64,000 bases of DNA. Origin: Arthrobacter sp. PvP023 (GTDB lineage Bacteria; Actinomycetota; Actinomycetes; Actinomycetales; Micrococcaceae). The notes under the pieces were generated by a model. It was not told the DNA's origin, made no database searches, and saw nothing but the letters and a program-made list of their open reading frames with translations. Positions 18,318 to 25,672 of the stretch are shown piece by piece; the stretch's first letter is position 1, and every line of letters starts with the position of its first letter. The position numbers were made by a program, and so were the translations under genes. The stretch spans positions 3,720,001 to 3,784,000 of the forward strand of contig NZ_JAFIBI010000001.1 of assembly GCF_017832975.1 (NCBI RefSeq), in the 5' to 3' direction.

Positions 18318-19244
18318 CTAGTCGTCGCCGCGGAGGATCGCGAGCAGGCGGATGATTTCCACGTACAGCCAGACCAGGGTCACGGTCAGGCCGAACGCAG
18401 CGGTCCAGGAGAACCGCTCCGGCGCGCCGTTGCGGACGCCTTCCTCGATGCTGGTGAAGTCCATGATCAGCGAGAAAGCGGCGAGGCCGATGGCCAGAAC
18501 GCCGATCACGACGCCGATGATTCCGCTGCGCAGGCCGAACGGCTCTGTCGTCAGGCCTGTCAGCATCATGACGAGGTTCACCACGGAGAACAGGGCGTAC
18601 CCGGCAATGGCGATCATAAAGAACTTCATGGCCTTGGGCGTTGCCCGGACCTTGCCGCTCTTGAACAGCAGTAGCGTGACCGCGAAGACGGAGAGCGTGC
18701 CGATGACGGCCTGCAGCCCGACTCCCGGATACATTCCGTCAAGGACACGGGTCAGGCCGCCAAGGAAGAGCCCTTCGAGGCCTGCATAGGCCAGGATGAG
18801 GGCCGGTGACGGCTGCTTCTTGAACGTGTTGACGAGTGCGAGGACGAAGCCGCCCAGCGCACCGACGATCATCAGCAGCGAGGCCAGCGGCATGCTCACG
18901 AAGAGCGTGACAGCCGCACCGGCAATCAGCACACCGAGGCAGGCCGCCGTCTTGATGATGACATCGTCAAAAGTCATCCGCCCGGTCTCGGCCGGACCGG
19001 CCGCCGGCTGGTTGTACATCTGCTGCAGCTGATCATGGGTCATGTTCTGCTGCTGGGCCATCCAGCCGCCCTGTGCGTCCATGACCTGGCCCGGGGCACG
19101 GCCCGGAGCCTGGCCGTACGGGCCCTGCCCGTACTGGGTCTGGCCGTAGGGGTTCTGGCCGTACTGAGCCTGCGGAACAGGCGGTGCCTGGGTGGCTCCA
19201 CGGAAATTCTTTCCGTTGAAGATCGGGTTTCCGCCAAGTGCCAT
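18318..19244 (-). CDS. Bax inhibitor-1/YccA family membrane protein
   Basis: A 308-residue protein. The N-terminal 80 residues are hydrophilic and built of Tyr-Gly-Gln-Pro repeats (YGQNPYGQTQYGQGPYGQ), followed by seven hydrophobic segments from about residue 105. Conserved TMBIM features are the loop with the MDFTSIEEGVRNGAPE segment near residue 260 and the final WLYVEIIRLL helix. Members are pH-sensitive calcium leak channels in some bacteria; the role here is unknown. The ATG at 19244 has GGAGG eight bases upstream; an in-frame upstream extension lacks coding character. The repeat tail is a disordered region that could mediate self-association. Confidence 0.87.
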   Translation of the reverse strand: MALGGNPIFNGKNFRGATQAPPVPQAQYGQNPYGQTQYGQGPYGQAPGRAPGQVMDAQGGWMAQQQNMTHDQLQQMYNQPAAGPAETGRMTFDDVIIKTAACLGVLIAGAAVTLFVSMPLASLLMIVGALGGFVLALVNTFKKQPSPALILAYAGLEGLFLGGLTRVLDGMYPGVGLQAVIGTLSVFAVTLLLFKSGKVRATPKAMKFFMIAIAGYALFSVVNLVMMLTGLTTEPFGLRSGIIGVVIGVLAIGLAAFSLIMDFTSIEEGVRNGAPERFSWTAAFGLTVTLVWLYVEIIRLLAILRGDD

Positions 19245-19693
19245 TGCGGGTGTCCTCCAAATAAAGGGGGTAGGTGGTGATCCTGATAACTCAAGGTACC
19301 AATTCCCACGCACAGGGGGCAGGGATAGTTCCCCGGCCGGGCCAGCCGAAACCCAACTGTGACATGAGCGGCAGCCGGGCGTGACGCACGCCACCGGCAC
19401 GCCGCAAGTACAACTGTTTAGGAATACTCTGGCTCAACAAAAGTTTTCTTTAGCAGAACTGCATCAAACCCGAGGCTGAGCTTCACTGTTGTTATCTGAT
19501 CGCTATCTTAGGGGCACCCCTGCGACGCTCCATTGATCCCGGCTGGCTGTAACATAAGCCCAAGCAGGGTGACTGACATCACAAGGTATCCGGTTTGTCT
19601 ACCGCATATTCAGCGCCACGACTACGTCCCCCGCTCCGTTCGCAGTGGTTGTAAAGGCGCAACCCAGTCCACCCCCATGTGGAGGTTTTCATT
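19245..19693. other. 449-base divergent intergenic region upstream of livH
   Basis: This is the longest gene-free stretch in the window. It separates the Bax-inhibitor gene from the liv operon and holds promoters for both. Apart from the CRP-like site at 19568-19583 and a candidate -10 (CATATT, 19605-19610), I see AT-rich patches around 19410-19460 that suit the minus-strand promoter. I found no RNA gene or riboswitch and no coding frame I trust. Confidence 0.6.
19568..19610 (+). promoter_or_regulatory. CRP/GlxR-like site and -10 of the livHMGF promoter
   Basis: GGTGA-N6-TCACA (19568-19583) differs by one base from the CRP/GlxR consensus TGTGA-N6-TCACA. CATATT (19605-19610) could be a -10, predicting a transcript start near 19617. 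The site centre (19575.5) would then lie at -41.5, the classical class II activator position, where the activator replaces a poor -35. The transcript start is inferred, not measured. Confidence 0.5.
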
Positions 19694-21034
19694 TTGAGAA
19701 GCACACCGAGAGGCCTGTCGCACAGACGGCGCGGCGGATTGCTGAAGACGGTGGGGGCTATATTTGCCGCCGTCGTTGCAATTCTCCTCGTTGTTGCCCC
19801 GGCATCGCAGGCCACGACCCCCTCGCCGACACCATCCCCGTCGAACCAGCAGTTCCAGAACAGCATCAGCGGCTTCCTCCGGGACGACGCTCGGGCCCCT
19901 ATCGCTGACGTTACGATCACCGCCAAAAGCGGCGATTTCACCGGGACCGCAAAATCAGGCGCCAACGGCTCGTGGACCATCGGAGTCCCGGTCCAGGGCA
20001 CCTACGAGGTAGAGCTGGACGAGTCCACCCTCCCCGAAGGCATCAAGCTCGCTGATGGCCAGGAGAATCCCCGCAAAGTCACTTTCAGCCAGACTTCCAA
20101 CCTCTCCGTGATCTTCGCCTTCGGCAAGGGCATTGTGGTCCAGCAACAGGACTTCGGCCAGAACCTGCTCAACAGGCTCGTGGCCGGCCTTAGCTTCGGC
20201 CTCCTGCTGGCGCTGGCCTCGGTAGGTCTCTCGCTGATTTTCGGAACCACGGGCCTCACCAACTTCGCCCACGGCGAGATGGTCACGTTCGGCGCCGTTC
20301 TTGTCTTCGCCTTCAATGCCATGAGCCTTCCGTTCTGGCTGGCGGTGGTCCTTGCGCTGCTCGGCGGCGGCCTGTTCGGTTACGTCCAGGATGCGGGCTT
20401 GTGGAAACCGCTGCGCCGCCGCGGGACGGGCCTGGTCCCGATGATGATCGTCAGCATCGGCCTCGCACTCGCAGTCCGCTATGTCATTCAGTTCTACTTC
20501 GGCGGATCAACCCAGCAGCTGCCTTACGCCCAGAGCGCTGAAATACAGATCGGGCCGGTATCGATCTCGCCCAACAACCTTTGGTCGCTGGTCATCAGTG
20601 CCGTTGTGATCGCACTCATCGGTTTCATCCTCCTGAAGACGCGCCTGGGCAAAGCCACCCGTGCAGTCGCCGACAACCCTGCCCTCGCGGCAGCCTCGGG
20701 CATCGACGTCGACAACGTGATCCGGATTGTCTGGGTTGCGGGCGGCATGCTGGCCTCGCTCGGCGGCATTCTCTGGGCCTATTACCGGCCCGGCGTCACC
20801 TTCGATATGGGTTCGCAGATCCTGCTGCTCATCTTCGCCGGCGTGACCCTGGGCGGCCTCGGCACAGTCTTCGGTGCACTGATCGGATCCATCATCGTCG
20901 GCATCTTCGTGGAGCTGACCACCGTGTTCGGCCTGGCCGCCGACCTCAAATATGTGGGAGCACTGTTCATCATGATTGTTGTCCTCTTGTTCCGGCCGCA
21001 GGGCATCCTGGGCCGTCGCGAGCGCGTGGGTTAG
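19694..21034 (+). CDS. livH: LivH-type branched-chain amino acid permease with N-terminal exported beta-domain
   Basis: A 446-residue permease. Residues from about 155 to the end (about 290 residues) are a complete LivH with its conserved TTGLTNFAHGEMV and NPALAAASGI segments. In front of it are a signal-peptide-like segment (1-40, ending PASQA), a Thr/Pro/Ser linker, and a domain of about 90 residues. That domain has the carboxypeptidase-regulatory/SpaA-like pattern (SGFLRDDARAPIADVTITA ... GSWTIGVPVQGTYEVEL), which would sit outside the membrane. I chose TTG at 19694 because GGAGG lies eight bases upstream; a GTG at 19679 overlaps that site. It transports with LivM, LivG, LivF and LivK. Confidence 0.88.
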   Translation: MRSTPRGLSHRRRGGLLKTVGAIFAAVVAILLVVAPASQATTPSPTPSPSNQQFQNSISGFLRDDARAPIADVTITAKSGDFTGTAKSGANGSWTIGVPVQGTYEVELDESTLPEGIKLADGQENPRKVTFSQTSNLSVIFAFGKGIVVQQQDFGQNLLNRLVAGLSFGLLLALASVGLSLIFGTTGLTNFAHGEMVTFGAVLVFAFNAMSLPFWLAVVLALLGGGLFGYVQDAGLWKPLRRRGTGLVPMMIVSIGLALAVRYVIQFYFGGSTQQLPYAQSAEIQIGPVSISPNNLWSLVISAVVIALIGFILLKTRLGKATRAVADNPALAAASGIDVDNVIRIVWVAGGMLASLGGILWAYYRPGVTFDMGSQILLLIFAGVTLGGLGTVFGALIGSIIVGIFVELTTVFGLAADLKYVGALFIMIVVLLFRPQGILGRRERVG

Positions 21035-21045
21035 GAGACACAGCC

Positions 21046-22014
21046 ATGGACTTTGGATTCATTTTTTCCAGCGCTGCCGGTGAACTGTTCAGCCCGACGA
21101 CGGCGGCGTACGCGCTTGCCGCGCTCGGCCTCGCCGTTCACTTCGGCTACTCCGGCCTGCTCAACTTCGGCCAGGCAGGCTTTATGGCGGTAGGGGCCTA
21201 CGGCTTCGCCATTTCGACGCTTAGCTTCGGCGTGCCGTTCTTTGTGGGCCTGCTCATCGCCGTCGTCTGCTCGGCTATTTTCGCGTTGCTGCTGGGCATT
21301 CCAACCCTTCGCCTGCGCGCCGATTATCTGGCCATCGTGACGATCGCGGCGGCGGAAATCGTCCGCTACATCGTCACCACCAACCAGCTCACGTCCGTGA
21401 CGGGTTCCGCCAACGGCCTTGCCGCCTTCGAAGGCGGGTTCTACTCCATGAACCCGTTCCCCGAAGGTTCCTACTTCGGAATGAACAACAGGGACTTCTT
21501 TATCCGCGTGGTTGGCTGGGGTCTCGTGATCGTCTGTTGCACCCTGGTGTGGCTGCTGATGCGCAGCCCGTGGGGACGCGTCCTCAAGGGCATCCGCGAG
21601 GACGAGAACGCGGTCCGCTCACTGGGCAAGAACGTCTACGCGTACAAGATGCAGGCGTTGGTCATCGGCGGCGTCCTCGGCGCCCTGGCCGGCATGATCT
21701 TCACCCTCCCCCGCGGAGCGGTCCAGCCGGCCAACTACGGTACCGAGCTGACGTTCTTCCTGTACACCTGCCTGCTTTTGGGCGGGCTTGGAACAGTTCT
21801 TGGCCCGGTAGTGGGCGCAATGATCTTCTGGGTGGTGCTCTCGCTCACCCAGGGCATCCTCTACGGCCTGATCGAATCCGGGGCGGTGACCTGGCTCAAC
21901 ACGGTCCAGGCCGGGCAGCTGCGTTACATCCTCGTGGGTGTCGCCCTGATGCTGCTGATGATCTTCCGGCCCCAGGGCGTCTTCGGCAACAAGAAGGAGT
22001 TGGCGTTCGCATGA
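21046..22014 (+). CDS. livM: LivM-type branched-chain amino acid permease
   Basis: A 322-residue membrane permease with about nine hydrophobic segments. The family marks are GYSGLLNFGQAGFMAVGAY near residue 38 and the cytoplasmic coupling loop WGRVLKGIREDENAVRSLGKNV (about 180-200), which contacts the ATPases. AGGAGA precedes the ATG at 21046 by seven bases. The gene follows livH by 11 bases and overlaps livG by four. It forms the heterodimeric channel with LivH. Confidence 0.92.
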   Translation: MDFGFIFSSAAGELFSPTTAAYALAALGLAVHFGYSGLLNFGQAGFMAVGAYGFAISTLSFGVPFFVGLLIAVVCSAIFALLLGIPTLRLRADYLAIVTIAAAEIVRYIVTTNQLTSVTGSANGLAAFEGGFYSMNPFPEGSYFGMNNRDFFIRVVGWGLVIVCCTLVWLLMRSPWGRVLKGIREDENAVRSLGKNVYAYKMQALVIGGVLGALAGMIFTLPRGAVQPANYGTELTFFLYTCLLLGGLGTVLGPVVGAMIFWVVLSLTQGILYGLIESGAVTWLNTVQAGQLRYILVGVALMLLMIFRPQGVFGNKKELAFA

Positions 22015-23060
22015 GTGAACAACGCAATGTGCCAACAGCGAATGGCACCGGGAACAGCGGTAACACCGCAGGAATTGACTACATGACGGACACGCGGCCG
22101 ATCGCCGCCGGCGAAACGGCCCCGGGCTGCAAGAAGCGGGATCCGATCGTCGTCGCGGAAAACGTCACCCGCAGCTTCGGCGGCATCAACGCCGTCGACG
22201 TCGAATACCTTGAGATCCCCCGCCACAAAATCACCGCGCTCATTGGACCCAATGGTGCCGGCAAGACCACCCTGTTCAACCTGCTGACCGGCTTTGACAC
22301 ACCGAACTCCGGAAAATGGCAGTTCGAAGGCAACAGCCTCGCCGGCGTCTCCCCCTACAAGGTGGCCCGGATGGGCATGGTCCGCACGTTCCAGCTGACC
22401 AAGGTGATGGGCAAACTGACCGTCATGGAAAACATGCGGCTGGGCGGCTCGGAGCAGCCCGGTGAGCGGCTTTCCAAGGCCCTGTTCAAGGGCATGTGGG
22501 GCGGCCGCGAAAAGGAAATCACGGCCCAGGCCAACGTCCTCCTGGAGAAGTTCAAGCTGGATGCGAAGAAGGATGACTACGCGGCATCGTTGTCCGGCGG
22601 CCAACGCAAGCTGCTTGAGATGGCGCGGTCGCTGATGGTCAGGCCCAAGCTGGTGATGCTGGATGAGCCTATGGCCGGCGTCAACCCGGCGCTGACCCAG
22701 TCCCTCCTTGACCACATCAAGAACCTCAAGGCAGAAGGCATGACCGTGCTTTTCGTCGAGCACGACATGAACATGGTGCGCCACATTGCCGACTGGGTGG
22801 TGGTGATGGCCGAAGGCAAGATCGTCGCTGAAGGGCCGCCACAGGAAGTAATGAAGAACCCCGCCGTGATCGATGCCTACCTGGGCGCCCACCACGACGT
22901 GGACCTGGGCGACGCCGAAGGCATCAAGGAACTGGCCGCCGAACTCGTGGCCGACGAAGAGTCAATCGTGGGCACCGAGAACGCCGGCATCATCGCCGTC
23001 GACGTCGTTGCCGCCGACAAGGAGCCGGCGCCCGAAACCCGGAAGAAGGACACCGAATGA
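22011..23060 (+). CDS. livG: LivG-type ABC transporter ATP-binding protein
   Basis: A 349-residue ATPase. Walker A GPNGAGKTT is at residues 79-87, the signature LSGGQRKLLE is near 194, Walker B VMLDEPMAGV follows, and the switch histidine is in FVEHDMNMV. LivG proteins are usually about 255 residues. Here there are extra residues at both ends: 45 polar residues before the domain and an acidic tail of about 60 (DAEGIKELAAELVADEE ...) after it. A later ATG (22083) could start a shorter form. Overlaps of four bases with livM and with livF tie the operon together. Confidence 0.92.
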   Translation: MSEQRNVPTANGTGNSGNTAGIDYMTDTRPIAAGETAPGCKKRDPIVVAENVTRSFGGINAVDVEYLEIPRHKITALIGPNGAGKTTLFNLLTGFDTPNSGKWQFEGNSLAGVSPYKVARMGMVRTFQLTKVMGKLTVMENMRLGGSEQPGERLSKALFKGMWGGREKEITAQANVLLEKFKLDAKKDDYAASLSGGQRKLLEMARSLMVRPKLVMLDEPMAGVNPALTQSLLDHIKNLKAEGMTVLFVEHDMNMVRHIADWVVVMAEGKIVAEGPPQEVMKNPAVIDAYLGAHHDVDLGDAEGIKELAAELVADEESIVGTENAGIIAVDVVAADKEPAPETRKKDTE

Positions 23061-23827
23061 GCGCCACCAGTGCGGCATCAGCCGCCACACCAGCCGCCGC
23101 GGACCAAGCAGTGGTCACGGTCACCAACCTGGTGGCTGGCTACATCCCCGGCGTCAACATCCTCAACGGCTGCAGCATTGAAGCCCGCAAAGGTGAACTG
23201 ATCGGCATCATCGGCCCCAACGGCGCCGGAAAGTCCACGCTGCTGAAGGCGATGTTCGGGCTGGTGAAGGTGCACTCGGGCTCCGTTGTGGTCAGAGGCC
23301 AGGACATCACCGGGCTCAAGGCCAACAAACTCGTGGCCAAGGGCGTGGGCTTCGTCCCGCAGAACAACAATGTGTTCGCTACCCTGACCATTGAGGAGAA
23401 CATGCAGATGGGCATGTTCCAGCGGCCCAAGGACTTTGCCAAACGGTTCGACTTCGTCACGAGCCTCTTCCCTGAGCTCGGCAAGCGCCGCGCCCAGCGG
23501 GCCGGATCGCTCTCCGGCGGTGAACGCCAGATGGTGGCGATGGGACGTGCCCTGATGATGGAGCCTGCCGTCCTGCTGCTCGATGAGCCGTCCGCAGGCC
23601 TCTCCCCCGTCAAACAGGATGAGACCTTCCTGCGGGTCCACGAGATCAACCGGGCCGGCGTTTCGGTGATCATGGTGGAGCAGAACGCCCGCCGGTGCCT
23701 GCAGATCTGCGACCGTGCCTATGTGCTGGACCAGGGCAAGGACGCGTACACCGGCACCGGCCGGGAGCTCATGAAGGATCCCAAGGTGATCCAGCTGTAC
23801 CTCGGCACGCTGGCGGACGAAGTCTAA
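23057..23827 (+). CDS. livF: LivF-type ABC transporter ATP-binding protein
   Basis: A 256-residue ATPase with Walker A GPNGAGKST (53-61), signature LSGGERQMV (about 153-161), Walker B LLLDEPSAGLSP, and the histidine position replaced by VEQNARR, as is normal for LivF (glutamine). It energises branched-chain amino acid uptake with LivG. A short Ala/Thr-rich N-terminal extension precedes the domain. It starts within ATGA at the end of livG and is the last gene of the operon; a hairpin follows 16 bases later. Confidence 0.93.
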   Translation: MSATSAASAATPAAADQAVVTVTNLVAGYIPGVNILNGCSIEARKGELIGIIGPNGAGKSTLLKAMFGLVKVHSGSVVVRGQDITGLKANKLVAKGVGFVPQNNNVFATLTIEENMQMGMFQRPKDFAKRFDFVTSLFPELGKRRAQRAGSLSGGERQMVAMGRALMMEPAVLLLDEPSAGLSPVKQDETFLRVHEINRAGVSVIMVEQNARRCLQICDRAYVLDQGKDAYTGTGRELMKDPKVIQLYLGTLADEV

Positions 23828-23843
23828 GCCGCCCCTACGAGCC

Positions 23844-23881
23844 GCAGAAGGGCCGTCACCGCTTGGTGGCGGCCCTTCTGC
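23844..23881 (+). terminator. Hairpin ending the livHMGF operon
   Basis: GCAGAAGGGCCG (23844-23855) pairs with CGGCCCTTCTGC (23870-23881), with an inner CACC/GGTG extension around a short loop. No T run follows. Confidence 0.65.
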
Positions 23882-23946
23882 ATGCCTGAGCCGTGTGCTG
23901 CCTTAGATGCCTGCGGAGGCGCCTGAAGCCGCTCCACCAGGCAACA

Positions 23947-23979
23947 GAAAGCCCCCGTCCGAAAAGGACGGGGGCTTTC
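23947..23979 (-). terminator. Terminator downstream of livK
   Basis: GAAAGCCCCCGTCC (23947-23960) pairs perfectly with GGACGGGGGCTTTC (23966-23979) around a five-base loop, 23 bases beyond the livK stop on the minus strand. Confidence 0.75.
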
Positions 23980-24002
23980 GAGCTATCCAGGTTGAGTCGG
24001 CT

Positions 24003-25352
24003 TTACAGCTTGCCGAATTCTTCCTTGGACGGCTTGTAGGTGTTGTCATCCTGGTACTCGTAGATGCCGATGTAGGCTTCCGTCGGGTCACCGGCGTCGG
24101 AGAAGGTCACCGGACCGGACTGGCCGTCGTAGTCGATATCCTTGCCGTTGCGGAGCAGCGTCACGCAGGTCGGGAAGTCCGTGCACTTCTCGCCGCTTTC
24201 AGATACCGCCTTCAGCTGCTTGGCGATGTCAGTGCCCTTGGTGCTCTTGGCGGCCTCCGCTGCCAGCGCAATCAGGTTGACGGCGTCGTAGGACTCGCCT
24301 GCGTAGCTGTAGTCCTTCAGAGCCGGGTCGATGGCCAGCAGCTTCTTCTTGAAGTCGTCCTTGGCGAACGTGCCCGGGATGGTTCCCTGGGCGCCCTTCA
24401 GCGTGCCCGCCTGGAAGTCCTTGCTGTAGTCAGAGGTATTGCCGTCAACCAGGAACATCTGGGTTGCCTTGATGCCCTTGCCGGTCATCAGGGGAACGAT
24501 GCTCTTGGCCTGGTCGAAGGTGATCAGGGCAATCGCATCCGGCTTGGCTGCAATGACCTTGTCCACTTGGCTGCTGAACTGCGAGTCGCCTTCGTTGAAG
24601 AGCTCCTCGGCAACAACCTTGCCGCCGGCAGCTTCGAACGCAGACTTGACGTTCTTGGCCAGGCCGGTGCCGTACGCATCGTTCAGGACGATCATGCCGA
24701 CGGTCTGTGCGCCACAAGTAGCCATGTAGTTGCCGAGGACCTTGCCCTGCAGCACATCGGACGGAGCCGTGCGCCAGTAGAGGCCCTTGTCATCCCAGGT
24801 GGTGAAATCGGGAGACGTGTTTGCCGGCGAGAACTGGATAACGCCGGCACCGGTGATCTGGTTGATGACGGTCTTGGAAACGCCCGACGAAGCAGCGCCG
24901 ACGATTGCGCTGACGCCGCTGCCCAGCAGTGCGGTGGTGGACTGGGTTGCGATGTCGGTCTTGGTGTCGCCGGAGTCGCGGTGGATCACCTCGACGGGCT
25001 TGCCCAGAACGCCGCCTGCGTCATTGATTTCCTTGATGCCCAGGTTCACACCGGCAATTTCGGGCGGGCCGAGGAACGCCAGCGACCCCGTTGTCGGCAG
25101 GAGGGAGCCAATCTTGAGCGGCGTGTCGGTAGTGGTGGTCGAGGCAGGGACCGAGCCGCCTGCGCCTGCCGGGGTGGTGGCGCCACCGCTGGCGCTGGGT
25201 GCGGGACAGGCAATCCCGGATGCCGCCGGAGTGGTGGAACCCGTCGAACTCGGGGTGGACGAGCCGCCACAAGCCGTAGCCAGAAGGGCGACGCCGATGC
25301 TAAGCGCTGTGAGCTTAGCGACTCGCGGCGCCGCCTGGGGGAGTGAAATCAT
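24003..25352 (-). CDS. livK: Branched-chain amino acid-binding lipoprotein (LivK type)
   Basis: A 449-residue periplasmic-binding-protein type I. The signal ends in lipobox LATAC with C28 as the lipidated cysteine, followed by a Ser/Thr/Gly/Pro-rich linker of about 55 residues that tethers the domain. The core begins at KIGSLLPTTGSLAFLGPPE and carries the GVLGKPVEVIHRDSGD and AIVGAASSGV segments of the Leu/Ile/Val-binding family. It delivers substrate to LivHM. It lies on the opposite strand, convergent with livHMGF, and has its own CRP-like upstream site. The specific ligand is inferred from neighbours. Confidence 0.9.
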   Translation of the reverse strand: MISLPQAAPRVAKLTALSIGVALLATACGGSSTPSSTGSTTPAASGIACPAPSASGGATTPAGAGGSVPASTTTTDTPLKIGSLLPTTGSLAFLGPPEIAGVNLGIKEINDAGGVLGKPVEVIHRDSGDTKTDIATQSTTALLGSGVSAIVGAASSGVSKTVINQITGAGVIQFSPANTSPDFTTWDDKGLYWRTAPSDVLQGKVLGNYMATCGAQTVGMIVLNDAYGTGLAKNVKSAFEAAGGKVVAEELFNEGDSQFSSQVDKVIAAKPDAIALITFDQAKSIVPLMTGKGIKATQMFLVDGNTSDYSKDFQAGTLKGAQGTIPGTFAKDDFKKKLLAIDPALKDYSYAGESYDAVNLIALAAEAAKSTKGTDIAKQLKAVSESGEKCTDFPTCVTLLRNGKDIDYDGQSGPVTFSDAGDPTEAYIGIYEYQDDNTYKPSKEEFGKL

Positions 25353-25451
25353 TAAGAGTCTCCTCGATCGAAAGGTGCGAACGGCCTTTGATGCGAATTA
25401 CCAGGTGTTCCTGATTTAACTTCAAGCTAGTGCAATTTCGCCCCGAACATA

Positions 25452-25467
25452 AGTGACTATGGTCACA
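25452..25467 (-). promoter_or_regulatory. CRP/GlxR-like site upstream of livK
   Basis: On the plus strand AGTGA-N6-TCACA (25452-25467) is one base from the CRP/GlxR consensus. It lies about 100 bases before livK. A weak -10, TAGCTT on the minus strand (25424-25429), would place the site centre at about -42. Confidence 0.45.
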
Positions 25468-25578
25468 TCCTTATAACAGTCGTTGCATATGGGACACCAT
25501 GGCGCGGGAGCGCTGAAATGCGGAAGGAGCAGGCCGGAAGCAGGCACAGTGAAGGGCGGCACGGCGAATACAAGGAAG

Positions 25579-25652
25579 TACCCCAGGTGGGACTCGAACC
25601 CACAACACGCGGATTTTAAGTCCGCTGCCTCTGCCAATTGGGCTACTGGGGC
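25579..25652 (-). tRNA. tRNA-Leu (anticodon UAA)
   Basis: The minus strand folds as a cloverleaf of 74 bases. The acceptor stem GCCCCAG pairs with CTGGGGT, the anticodon stem GCGGA/TCCGC encloses loop CTTAAAA (anticodon TAA), and the T arm is GTGGG-TTCGAGT-CCCAC. The discriminator is A, as leucine tRNAs need; CCA is not encoded. The variable loop is only GTGTT, whereas bacterial leucine tRNAs normally have a long variable arm. UAA reads the rare UUA codon, the same anticodon as Streptomyces bldA. Confidence 0.88.
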
Positions 25653-25672
25653 GCCCGGTCAATGGTATCCCG

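Noticed and set aside
25579..25652. tRNA pseudogene because of the short variable loop
   Set aside because: All stems pair, the T arm and discriminator are normal, and the anticodon loop is intact, so I keep it as a functional tRNA-Leu.
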